Shown here in pieces: positions 17,984 through 26,276 of a stretch of DNA of 64,000 nucleotides; within the stretch, counting starts at the first letter, position 1, and each line of letters begins with the position of its first letter. Origin of the DNA: NCEH01 sp002257205 (GTDB taxonomy: Bacteria; Pseudomonadota; Alphaproteobacteria; Rhizobiales; Xanthobacteraceae); the NCBI RefSeq assembly GCF_043195105.1, contig NZ_JBAFWO010000011.1; one strand, 5' to 3'. Position numbers and translations under genes: made by a program. The notes under the pieces were generated by a model. It was not told where the DNA came from and did no database searches. It saw only the letters and a list, made by a program, of their open reading frames with translations.

Positions 17984-18616
17984 TTGGCGACCATTTTTTA
18001 TGCTCGTGTTTCGACCGTCGATCAGACCATCGCTCACCAGCGCAAGCATGCGGAGCAGGCGGGCTTCAAGATCGATGAGGTGATTTCCGACGAAGGCGTA
18101 TCCGGCGTCAGCACGAAACTGAGTGAAAGGCCCCAAGGCCGGAGGCTTTTCGACATACTCCGAGCCGGTGACACATTGCTCGTGCGGTGGGTCGATCGCT
18201 TGGGACGCAATTATCAGGATGTGACGGACACCATTCGGGAGTTCATGCGGCGAGGGGTAATTATCCGAACGGTGATCAATGGCCTCACCTTTGATGGCGC
18301 TACCAGGGACCCCATGCAGCAGGCCGTTCGGGATGCGTTGATCGCATTTATGGCCGCTACCGCACAGGCGCAGGCCGAAGCGACAAAAGAGGCGCAACGC
18401 GCTGGCATCGAGCATGCCAAGGGGCGAGGGGATGCCTATCGAGGTCGAAAGCCCAGCTTTACAGCGGAGCAATTCGAAACGGTAAGGGATTCTCTATCTA
18501 AGGGAGTTGGCGTAAGTGAGATTGCGGCGATGACCGGTCTTTCGCGCCAATCGGTTTATCGTATTAAGGATGCGCCAGAAGCTGCGGCGGCTGGGTTGGC
18601 GCGATGGGGCGGTTGA
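17984..18616 (+). CDS. Serine recombinase (resolvase/invertase family)
   Basis: The protein has 210 residues from the TTG at 17984, which has GGGGGA upstream and begins at the family start LATIFYARVSTVDQT. An ATG at 17918 would add 22 unlikely residues. The catalytic Ser is in ARVST, with DEGVSG, LLVRWVDRLGRN (the D and R residues of the active site) and a C-terminal Hin-type helix-turn-helix (GVSEIAAMTGLSRQSVYRI). It is a small recombinase of the Tn3-resolvase/DNA-invertase type. It may resolve or invert island DNA at sites just upstream. Confidence 0.92.
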   Translation: MATIFYARVSTVDQTIAHQRKHAEQAGFKIDEVISDEGVSGVSTKLSERPQGRRLFDILRAGDTLLVRWVDRLGRNYQDVTDTIREFMRRGVIIRTVINGLTFDGATRDPMQQAVRDALIAFMAATAQAQAEATKEAQRAGIEHAKGRGDAYRGRKPSFTAEQFETVRDSLSKGVGVSEIAAMTGLSRQSVYRIKDAPEAAAAGLARWGG

Positions 18617-18858
18617 ATGCCGTAGGGACGAAGGTCGCCTCACCTTCCAATAGCTTATCATGTCGATTGGGAGGTGGGGCAGATGTTTCGGATTGGCTTC
18701 GATACAAAATCGGATATTGACTATATAAGTGTGTTGATTGCGATCAATATCGAAACTATTTCATCTGGCGTATATGCATATATCGAAAATTTATTATAAA
18801 ATAAATACATGTAATATATTGATTTGAGCGGCTTCTTAAGCAAGGTAAGGGGCTGCAT

Positions 18859-19452
18859 TCAATTTGGCAGCTTCATTGCGAGATATTGAGGGGCGTCAGA
18901 ATATCGTTTCTGGAAGTATTTTGAGGCATATCCAAAAACATTTCCGATCTGGTCATCGGGTATCGGACGGCAGTGATAATTGCCCCGTGGTTCGATATGA
19001 TACCATGAGAAGTCACCGTTCCCGGAAGTAAGCCATTGATGAATGCGGGAATTCTTGTCTTCTGGCACCCACATTATTCCATGGACGTGAGGGCGTGGGC
19101 TGTCGTCGCTCTTGTCATCAATATAGCAGACAAATTTTGGTAATATTTTCTGTTTATTTGGTCTATTGAAATGCGGGATAGCATGCCTCAGCAGACCGTT
19201 CACATACCATCCGCGAACGAGGTCGAATAATATCGGAGTGATATTGTCGATATTTTGATATCTTTGCCTATATGATGCTCCATAGAAACTCGCTGATGAA
19301 AATCTATTTTGGTTAAAAGTAAGAGTTATGTGATATATATTTGATTGTGATTTGCAGCGTTTCAGGGAGCGAAACTCCTCAATGTCGCCGTCAATCAGAA
19401 TCCTGTTTGTAATATAATGTATATTATTTTTTGTTATATCTATATGGTTCAT
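18859..19452 (-). CDS. Second short HUH-endonuclease Rep-like protein
   Basis: The protein has 197 residues and is strongly AT-rich in codon use. HUH motif: RPHVHGIMWVP. The Tyr-x-x-Lys motif follows in GYASKYFQKRY. An N-terminal strand YHITLTFNQNRF also fits the fold, as in inovirus-type replication initiators. The ATG at 19452 has AAGGAA upstream. Its sequence differs from the Rep-like protein of the left island, yet size, motif order and position (upstream AT-rich non-coding DNA) agree. Each island therefore seems to carry its own nickase. Confidence 0.65.
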   Translation of the reverse strand: MNHIDITKNNIHYITNRILIDGDIEEFRSLKRCKSQSNIYHITLTFNQNRFSSASFYGASYRQRYQNIDNITPILFDLVRGWYVNGLLRHAIPHFNRPNKQKILPKFVCYIDDKSDDSPRPHVHGIMWVPEDKNSRIHQWLTSGNGDFSWYHIEPRGNYHCRPIPDDQIGNVFGYASKYFQKRYSDAPQYLAMKLPN

Positions 19453-20101
19453 ATATACTGTTTCCTTATAATTTATTGTTTAATTATGTTCCTATTGTTA
19501 TAGGCAATATTCTACAAATGCCCTGAAATGTGAATTTGCAGAGGCTAAATACGTGCAGGGTGTTTTTTGAGTTTCACGTTCATATGCGGCGAAATGCGCT
19601 CGCTTATGTATTTCATAATGTCGATATTAAATGTATCATTCTCTTGAATGAATTGAATTTAAGATATCGTTTCCAACTCGGCATGACGATTAAATTCATG
19701 CCATATCAATAATCGAATAATCTTACTGTGATCTGAGTCGTCTCGCTTAGCGAGCGTCGATAACGCTAATACGGTGTCGGGGTCGACCCTCACTCTGAGG
19801 GTTAGGCTGAGTTTTTGTTTAGTTTTCATTCATTGTTGCCTCCTTTCGTTATTATTTATAATTTTGTGGACACAGCGGGCGGCGCGATGCCTTGCTATCA
19901 GCTTGCTGGTTTGGATGAGACCCGTTCGTTCACAGGGCAATCCGATGTCCGTCCGCCATCCAATAGACGACGCTCAAGATCTCTGGGGTTGATCGCTCTC
20001 TGCTGTCTTTGTTTCAGCTAAATGGCAAGTTTATACATATATCATATCACATTGTTCTGGGTATTGTCAATGTAGTTATGGTTTTCTTGCGGAGAAATCC
20101 A
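19453..20101. other. AT-rich non-coding stretch with small hairpins
   Basis: About 650 bases upstream of both the Rep-like gene and the integrase 3' end. No gene is recognised. Two small hairpins are visible: CTCGC-TTA-GCGAG at 19742-19754, and ACCCTCA-CTC-TGAGGGT at 19786-19802, followed by a T-rich stretch. The second may be a weak terminator, and the first could be a nick-site hairpin for the Rep-like protein. Both roles are speculative. Confidence 0.4.
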
Positions 20102-21418
20102 CTAATTTAAGAATTTTGTATTTTTAAATACACTTTCGATCCAAAAAATCATTTGTTTAAGGGAGTGGCCAAGCCCGTAATTCTCCGCAATATCTCCCGA
20201 GGCGTGGCCCTGAATCGCATCCCTGATGTCCTTAGGGCACCCGGCTTCCCGCAACATCTGTTTCAGAGCGTGGCGTAAGGAATGAATTGATTTCCGAGCA
20301 TCAGTGATGCCGGCCTTCCGAAGCGCCTTCATCAGGGCCGCAGATGCAGCGTCCGAGCCACCAGGCCTTCCATATCGGGGGAAGACCGGAGCAGACGGCG
20401 AAGGTGTGTCTGAGATCATTTTACGGTATTGGAGTATGGTATATTCCGCAACGGAAATCAACGGGACGGTGCGCCGGCTATTGGCAGTTTTGAGGCTGCG
20501 CACGGCGTTTGCTCTGATTTCGATATGCGCAATTTCCTGGCCGGCTGAAGAAAGCCGAATGTCCTCCCACGTCAGGCCGGCAATTTCGTTCAGGCGAGCG
20601 CCGGTGAAGGCCAGGAGCTTGACGATGGCTAATAGCTCGTCGTTCACCTTGAGCCGCAGAACGGTGTCGATTTCCTCCGTGCTGAGGGGAAGGCGGGCAT
20701 CTCGATCAGCAATCTCATTGGCCACATGGAAATTGTGGAATGGGTTTCTGAGTGTGAGCTGATACTCGATCAGCGTGGTCTGTATGATCGCAGCTGCAAT
20801 TTTTATGTTTTTATTGATGGAGCCGGGGGCGAGTCCATTGCCCCTGAGGAAATCACGGAAGCTTCTGGCGTCCTCCCGTGTGAGGGAGACCACCGCTTTA
20901 TCGCTCCCCAGCGCTTGCGTGAGATATCTGATTACCCGGTGTTTTTCGTTCAGCCGCACTTGCCTTTGCCGGCCTTTGAAAGTGGCGAATTCGTCCTCCT
21001 TATGGGTCAAGTAGAGGGCAAGCGCACCGCTAAGCGTGACCGGATTCAGTTGGTTTGCGTTGGGCGCCTGGGGCGCCATTGGGGGCACAAGCTGGGCACT
21101 TGAAGCGCCCTGAGGCTGCAAGGCGGTCCTAACAGGCGTGTCCAAGCTGCGGAAGGGCCAGGGCAGCGGCTCGATTGGCGCATCAGGCCGAAGGGCTCTC
21201 AGCCACGTTTCAGCGTCCAAATGCGCTTGCAGAAGGCGCAACTCCGCGTCCGCTGGATTTTTGGTCCGCAGCGAGGTGAGGATTTCCCGCTTCCCGGCTG
21301 CTCCCCTGAGCGTCAAAGGAACCGCCCGGCGATAGCGAAAGACGCCATGCCGGGACCTCTGCAAATAGGGCAGCGATAAAAGCCAACGACTCAAGTTGTA
21401 TCCCTCGGCTTGTATCAC
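20102..21418 (-). CDS. Tyrosine integrase 2 (DUF6538-type N-terminus)
   Basis: The protein has 438 residues. The N-terminus (LSLPYLQRSRHGVFRYRRAVP, with REILTSLRTKNPADA) is of the DUF6538 kind. The catalytic domain has Arg in FTGARLNEIAGLTW, Lys in RSLKTANSRRTVPL, HSLRH, GHAS and the Tyr in AENYG. The gene lies 30 bases from the canonical tRNA-Phe copy and is transcribed away from it, the standard arrangement for tRNA-targeted islands. It differs in family from integrase 1 although both use the same tRNA. Confidence 0.93.
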   Translation of the reverse strand: MIQAEGYNLSRWLLSLPYLQRSRHGVFRYRRAVPLTLRGAAGKREILTSLRTKNPADAELRLLQAHLDAETWLRALRPDAPIEPLPWPFRSLDTPVRTALQPQGASSAQLVPPMAPQAPNANQLNPVTLSGALALYLTHKEDEFATFKGRQRQVRLNEKHRVIRYLTQALGSDKAVVSLTREDARSFRDFLRGNGLAPGSINKNIKIAAAIIQTTLIEYQLTLRNPFHNFHVANEIADRDARLPLSTEEIDTVLRLKVNDELLAIVKLLAFTGARLNEIAGLTWEDIRLSSAGQEIAHIEIRANAVRSLKTANSRRTVPLISVAEYTILQYRKMISDTPSPSAPVFPRYGRPGGSDAASAALMKALRKAGITDARKSIHSLRHALKQMLREAGCPKDIRDAIQGHASGDIAENYGLGHSLKQMIFWIESVFKNTKFLN

Positions 21419-21445
21419 CGGGGCTAAGTCATTGAATTATAAGGG

Positions 21446-21580
21446 AAATGGTGCCCAGGGGCGGAATCGAACCACCGACACTGCGATTTTCAGTCGCATG
21501 CTCTACCAACTGAGCTACCTGGGCGTCCGCGAGGCCGAAACCTCTTGGAGACGGGTGTGTATAGTGTCTCCCTGGCGCGC
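21446..21580. repeat. 135-bp flanking direct repeat, right copy
   Basis: Counterpart of 12919-13053 with three differences: T/C at tRNA base 10, plus two substitutions just upstream of the tRNA. It borders backbone DNA on its right. Confidence 0.88.
21449..21524 (-). tRNA. tRNA-Phe(GAA), canonical copy
   Basis: The gene has 76 bases with encoded CCA. All stems pair: acceptor GCCCAGG/CCTGGGC, D-stem GCTC/GAGC, anticodon stem TGCGA/TCGCA with GAA anticodon, T-stem GGTGG/CCGCC. It serves as attachment target for the islands on its 3' side. Confidence 0.95.
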
Positions 21581-21701
21581 TGTCCATAGCCGGCAGAAAC
21601 GACAGGCGCGCCTGTGGATGACAGGCGCGGCAATCCTTGCGCGGAATGGGTTTGCGACGATCGGGGCCGGCGCCGCACGGCGCACGACGGCCCCGCGCGC
21701 G

Positions 21702-22676
21702 TCAGGAGGAAAGGGTGAACACCACCAGCAGGGCGGCGTAGATGGCGGCGATGATCGCCGCGCCGCGCAGATCCACCCCGCGCGCGGGCGCGGCCGGGCT
21801 GAGCCACCAGCCGAAGCGGCCGCTCGCCCACGGCACCAGATAATTCAGCAGCGCCACGCTCACCACATTGCCGATGAACAGCGCGACGGGAAAGGCGAGC
21901 CCCGCCCACCCCATCAGCACCGGGTTCTGCACCGCGATGCCGAACAGATAGACCACCGGATAGAGCAGCATCAGAACGATCATGTTCTGCTTCCACACCG
22001 CCGGCGGCGGCCCCTTCGCGCTGCCGCCCGCGAACCATTGGTCGAAGCCGGACCGGGCGATGCGGGCGTGGAACTCCTCGGTGAAGGGCTCCGCTTCCGC
22101 CAGCAGCGCCTTGCGCTCGGGGGAAGTGAGCCAGGCCTGAAGATTCTCCTCGCTGTCGAAGCGCAGGATCGAGAGCCAATCGTCCTGCACGCCGGGGATC
22201 GGCGGCTCGAAGCGATAGCCCTGGAAGCCCGGCGCCCGCGTCTGGGCGGAGGCGATGCGCTGTTCCCAGGCGCGATAGGCCAGTTCCTGCCCCGGCTTGA
22301 TGCGCGTCGAGATCACCGCGGACACCGCCGCCGGCAGCACGCCGGAGGCGCCGTCCGGCACGATGTGCACGTCGTCGCGCCCCACCAGCATGGATTGGGC
22401 GCCAGCGATGCGCGCGAGGCGGGCCGGTGAATTCAGCCAGGCGATGGCGGCGGCGCTGCTTTCGAAGCGCTGCAGGATCACCCAATCCACCTGCGCGGGC
22501 GGGCTCGGGCGCATCAGGGTCTGGCCGAGAAATCCCGGCAGCGCGGCGATGGAGGCGCTGGTCTGCTCCTGCCAGACCGCGAACGCCTCCTCGAAGCCGG
22601 GCAGCACGCGGGTCTGCGTCACGATGGTGACGGCGGAGGATGGATTGGGCGGGGCGCTCATGTCCGGCGCGCTCAT
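21702..22676 (-). CDS. Double antibiotic-biosynthesis-monooxygenase (ABM) domain membrane protein
   Basis: The predicted protein has 324 residues. Two ABM-type ferredoxin-like repeats are visible, about 15-105 (TIVTQTRVLPGFEEAFAVWQ) and 115-210 (ISTRIKPGQELAYRAWEQ). Three membrane helices follow (MIVLMLLYPVVYLFGIAV and two more). The ATG at 22676 overlaps the stop codon of the upstream hydroxylase gene (ATGA), so the two are co-translated. ABM domains may bind or oxidise small aromatic compounds, or they may be structural. A link to the molybdenum enzyme's substrate is inferred from the operon only. Confidence 0.75.
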   Translation of the reverse strand: MSAPDMSAPPNPSSAVTIVTQTRVLPGFEEAFAVWQEQTSASIAALPGFLGQTLMRPSPPAQVDWVILQRFESSAAAIAWLNSPARLARIAGAQSMLVGRDDVHIVPDGASGVLPAAVSAVISTRIKPGQELAYRAWEQRIASAQTRAPGFQGYRFEPPIPGVQDDWLSILRFDSEENLQAWLTSPERKALLAEAEPFTEEFHARIARSGFDQWFAGGSAKGPPPAVWKQNMIVLMLLYPVVYLFGIAVQNPVLMGWAGLAFPVALFIGNVVSVALLNYLVPWASGRFGWWLSPAAPARGVDLRGAAIIAAIYAALLVVFTLSS

Positions 22677-25372
22677 GGGAGGGGCTGCAACTGGTCGAAG
22701 ATGCGATCGGGCGTGAACGGCAGGCTGGCGAACCGCACCCCCGTCGCGTCGAACAAGGCGTTCGAAACCGCCGGCGCGATGGGATTGATGGCGCATTCCC
22801 CCTGCGCCTTGGCGCCCAGCGGGCCGATGGTGTCATAAGTGTCGGCGAACAGGATCTGCGTGCGCGGCGCGTCGGCGAAGCTTGGAATGCGGTAATTGCG
22901 TAGCGCCGCGTTCTTCATATGGCCGCTCTCGTCATAATCCATATGCTCGGTCAGCGCCCAGCCGAGCCCCATGAGGATGGAGCCGTTGATCTGCCCCCGG
23001 CATTGCATGGGGTTGATGAGACGCCCGATATCGGCGGCGTGCACGCTTTGCAGGATCTCGATATCGCCGGTGATGCGATGCACGGCAAGGCGGATGCCCT
23101 GCACGTTGAAGGCGACCGTGCGCGGCGCGAGATAGGCCTTGCGCTTGGCCTGGAAGCGATGGCCCGCCGCCGTGCCCGTTGCGTGAAGCTCGGGCAGCGC
23201 GATGCGGGTGTTGCCGTTCACCACCGCGCCCGCCTCCAGCATCCAGTCGCCGGGCGCGGTGCCGGTGATGCGGGCGACGTAGGAGAGGATGTTCTGGCGC
23301 AGGGCGGTCGCGGTCAGCGTCACCGCCTGCCCGGCCACCACCGTACCGGTGCTGGCGAAGGTGCCGGTGTCGAACGGGGCCTTGTCGGTGTCGGCATTGA
23401 TGATGTCGATGGCGTCCGCGCGTGTGGCGAGCACGCTCGCGGCCAGTTGGCGATGGGAGGTCACCGAGCCATTGCCCATTTCGGTGGAGCCGACGGCGAG
23501 GTGATAGCGCCCGTCGGGGAGCAATTCCATCACCGCGCCGGAGCGGTGCTCCGTGGGCGGGCCGGATTCCAGCATGGCGAGCGCGATGCCGGTGCCCTCG
23601 GCCCAATGCTCACCCTCGGGCTTGGGGCGCCGCTCGCCAGTGGCGAGGGCGTTTTCCACCAGGTCCATGCACTGGTCGAGGCCGTAGCTGCCGAACTCCA
23701 CGTCCGACACGCCGCTCCAGATCGCCTCGATCCAATCGTCGGCGGTCACCATGTTGCGGCGGCGCAGGGCGAAGGGATCGATGCCGAGCAGCTTGGCGAG
23801 GTCGTCCATGGCGCATTCGATGGCGAATGTGGTCTGCGAGGCGCCATAGCCGCGAAACCCGCCGCCGGGCACCATGTTGGTATAGACGACGAAGCCCTCG
23901 CCCTTCTTGTTGGCGCAGCGATAGGCGCTCATGGGGCTGGAGAGGGAGGCGGCGAGCGTCTCGCTGCCATGGCCGCCATAGGCGCCGGTGTTGGACACGA
24001 CGCGAATCTCGATGGCCGTCAGCGTGCCGTCCGCCTTGGCGCCCAGCTTCACGCGGGTGGTCATCTGGTGGCGCGTGCTGGCGCCGATGAACTGCTCCTC
24101 GCGGGTGTATTCCCACTTCACCGGCCGGCCGAGCTTCAGCAGCGCGAGGACGCAGAGATCCTCGGTCAGCATCTCTTGCTTGCCGCCGAACCCGCCGCCG
24201 ACGCGCTCGGTGAAGACGTGCAGGTCGGCGGGGATGAAGCCGAACAGATGGCACAGCTTCTCGTGGGCGATGAACGGCGCCTGGGAGGAGGTGCGCACAT
24301 GGATGCGCCCGTCTTCGCTTTTCCAGGCGATGGAGCCGTGGGTCTCCAGATGCACATGCTGGACCCGCGAGGTGGTGTAGGTGCGCTCGTGGATGGCGTC
24401 GGCCTCAGCGAAGCCTTCGGCGATGCTGCCCACCTCGCCGCGGATTTCGGCGAACACGTTGCCATGGGCCTCGCCGCCCTTGTGGTGCAGCACCGGCGCC
24501 TGCGGGGCCATGGCCAGTTCGGGATCGAACACGGCCGGCAGCACGTCGTATTCCACCTTCAGCGCACGGCAGCCGGCTTCCGCCGCCGCCTCGCTCTCGG
24601 CCACCACCGCCGCCACCCGCTGGCCGACGAAGCGCACAATATCGTCGAGCATATAAGTGTCGTCGGGATCGACCAGATGGTCCTCGTGGGTCGCGGTGCT
24701 GTAGAGCCGGCGCGGCACGTCTTCCCAGGTGAACACCTCCAGCACGCCGGGCACCGCCAGCGCGGGGGCCTTGTCGATGGAGAGGATGCGGGCATGGGCG
24801 TGCGGCGCGCGCAGCACCTTCAGATGCGCCAGCCCAGGCACCTCCACGTCCATCGTATAGCGCGCATGGCCGGTGACGATGCCCGGCCCGAACGGGTTCG
24901 GCAGGCTCGCCCCGCAGGCGTTGCCGGCGATGTCGTCGCTCACATTCACCACGCCGTCGATGGCATCGTGGATCGCGGCATAGCCGGTGCAGCGGCACAG
25001 ATTGCCCTTGAGATGGCGCGGCAGGTCGGCGCGCTGCGCGTCGTCGAGGGCGGCAATGGTCATGATCATGCCGGCCGAGCAATAGCCGCACTGGAACCCC
25101 TGGGCGTCCAGAAAGGCCTGCTGCACCGGGTGCAATTCATCGCTGTTCGCGAGGCCCTGGATGGTGGTGACCTTGCGATCGGCGGCGCGGAACGCTGGCA
25201 TCAGGCAGGAATGGATGGGCGCGCCGTCCACCCACACGGTGCAGGCGCCGCAATCGCCCTGGTCGCAGCCCTTCTTGACGCCGAAATCGCCGCGCTCGCG
25301 CAAGAACGTGCGCAGGCACTGGCCGGGGCGCGGCTCGACGGAGAAGCTGTGTCCGTCAATGGAGAAGTTCAT
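22673..25372 (-). CDS. Xanthine-dehydrogenase-family oxidoreductase, 2Fe-2S and Mo subunits fused
   Basis: The protein has 899 residues. The N-terminal 150 residues bind two 2Fe-2S clusters (GCDQGDCGACTVW and a later Cys near 35-56; CGYC and LCRCTGY near 96-137). From about 170 the molybdopterin subunit begins, with a GGGFGGKQEM motif, PGGGFRGYGASQ, and the C-terminal KAQGECAINP that carries the catalytic Glu. In most family members these are separate chains. The FAD subunit is the upstream overlapping gene. The enzyme hydroxylates a heterocycle or aldehyde; the true substrate cannot be read. No XdhC-type maturation factor is nearby. Confidence 0.88.
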   Translation of the reverse strand: MNFSIDGHSFSVEPRPGQCLRTFLRERGDFGVKKGCDQGDCGACTVWVDGAPIHSCLMPAFRAADRKVTTIQGLANSDELHPVQQAFLDAQGFQCGYCSAGMIMTIAALDDAQRADLPRHLKGNLCRCTGYAAIHDAIDGVVNVSDDIAGNACGASLPNPFGPGIVTGHARYTMDVEVPGLAHLKVLRAPHAHARILSIDKAPALAVPGVLEVFTWEDVPRRLYSTATHEDHLVDPDDTYMLDDIVRFVGQRVAAVVAESEAAAEAGCRALKVEYDVLPAVFDPELAMAPQAPVLHHKGGEAHGNVFAEIRGEVGSIAEGFAEADAIHERTYTTSRVQHVHLETHGSIAWKSEDGRIHVRTSSQAPFIAHEKLCHLFGFIPADLHVFTERVGGGFGGKQEMLTEDLCVLALLKLGRPVKWEYTREEQFIGASTRHQMTTRVKLGAKADGTLTAIEIRVVSNTGAYGGHGSETLAASLSSPMSAYRCANKKGEGFVVYTNMVPGGGFRGYGASQTTFAIECAMDDLAKLLGIDPFALRRRNMVTADDWIEAIWSGVSDVEFGSYGLDQCMDLVENALATGERRPKPEGEHWAEGTGIALAMLESGPPTEHRSGAVMELLPDGRYHLAVGSTEMGNGSVTSHRQLAASVLATRADAIDIINADTDKAPFDTGTFASTGTVVAGQAVTLTATALRQNILSYVARITGTAPGDWMLEAGAVVNGNTRIALPELHATGTAAGHRFQAKRKAYLAPRTVAFNVQGIRLAVHRITGDIEILQSVHAADIGRLINPMQCRGQINGSILMGLGWALTEHMDYDESGHMKNAALRNYRIPSFADAPRTQILFADTYDTIGPLGAKAQGECAINPIAPAVSNALFDATGVRFASLPFTPDRIFDQLQPLP

Positions 25373-26199
25373 GCGGCAGCTCCCGGCCCGGCGAGTTCCG
25401 CCCGGATTTCCTCGGCGAAGTGAAAGGTGAGATGCCGCCGATAGGCCGGCAGGCCGTTGACGTCGTCGAAATAGCCCTCGTGCGGGATCGCGGCGGCGAT
25501 GGCGTGGCGCAACTCCTCCACGCTCGGCGAGGCCGCGAAATGCAGCTGCACCGGGCGGAAGGTGGCGGCGGTGATGGTCAGCAGCAGGTCGCCATCTGGC
25601 CCGCTGGTGCCGATCAGCAGCGCCGCCGAGCGGCCGAGGTGATAGAGCGAGGACCGGCGGAAGGCGAAGCGCTTCTTCAGCGCCGCGGCCGGCAGATGGA
25701 TCGCGCGCAGCAATTCGCCCGGCGCCAGGATATTGGCATGGTTGCCGGTGACGAAATCCACCGCCTTCACGGTGCGCGGCGCGCCGTCGCGCGGCCAGAG
25801 CGTATAGGTGCCTTCGAGCGCGACGGTGAGCGAGATCATGGCGCCGGCCGGCAGCGACATGCAGATATTGCCGCCGACGCTCGCCTCATGGGCGATCTTG
25901 AACGACATCAGCAGCGCCCGGCTACAAAGCTGGAGCAGCGGCCCGGCGGTCCATTCCGGCGGCGTCACAAGGGCATCCAGCGCGCCGATGCGGGCGGTCG
26001 CGGCGATCTCCAGCCCATCCGGCCCCACGGTCAGGTCCGGCCAATCGAAGGCCCGCAGGTCGATCAGCGTGTCGAGGGCGGGCTGGGGCTCGGAGAACAG
26101 CCAGGTGCCGCCGGACAGCCAGGCGAAGCCCTCGCGCCAATGGGTCACCTCGGCGGCGGAGCGTGGCCGCTCGATCTGACGAATGGTGTTGATGTCCAT
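25369..26199 (-). CDS. FAD-binding subunit of molybdopterin hydroxylase (CoxM/XdhA-type)
   Basis: The predicted protein has 276 residues. The FAD-binding fold is seen in FAWLSGGTWLFSE and HEASVGGNICMSLPAGA. A C-terminal CO-dehydrogenase flavoprotein domain starts near 165. The ATG at 26199 was chosen because MDINTIRQIERP begins the domain and a longer frame has no support. Its stop overlaps the start of the fused Fe-S/Mo gene (ATGA). It transfers electrons from the Fe-S clusters to NAD or another acceptor. Confidence 0.87.
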   Translation of the reverse strand: MDINTIRQIERPRSAAEVTHWREGFAWLSGGTWLFSEPQPALDTLIDLRAFDWPDLTVGPDGLEIAATARIGALDALVTPPEWTAGPLLQLCSRALLMSFKIAHEASVGGNICMSLPAGAMISLTVALEGTYTLWPRDGAPRTVKAVDFVTGNHANILAPGELLRAIHLPAAALKKRFAFRRSSLYHLGRSAALLIGTSGPDGDLLLTITAATFRPVQLHFAASPSVEELRHAIAAAIPHEGYFDDVNGLPAYRRHLTFHFAEEIRAELAGPGAAA

Positions 26200-26276
26200 G
26201 ACAGGAACAGCTCCGTCGCCGATGCGGGAGGATTTCGCAAACGAAACCGGCGCGCGGTGGGCGCGCCGGGTTCGCG

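Larger units (their letters stand above)
12919..21445. mobile_element. Second tRNA-Phe island, about 8.5 kb, bounded by 135-bp repeats
   Basis: It is bounded by direct repeats that include tRNA-Phe, with integrase 2 next to the right copy. It contains a frameshifted DUF262/HEPN pair, a serine recombinase, an XRE regulator with its operator, and a HUH Rep-like gene. Long stretches are markedly AT-rich. TGTATCCCT repeats occur near both ends. It sits directly against the left island's integrase, so the two islands are in tandem at one tRNA locus. Confidence 0.8.

Noticed and set aside
22919..25423. Very long open frame on the plus strand opposite the molybdopterin hydroxylase
   Set aside because: It is a by-product of GC-rich codon use. 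Its translation is low in hydrophobic order and has no motif, while the minus strand has complete family motifs.
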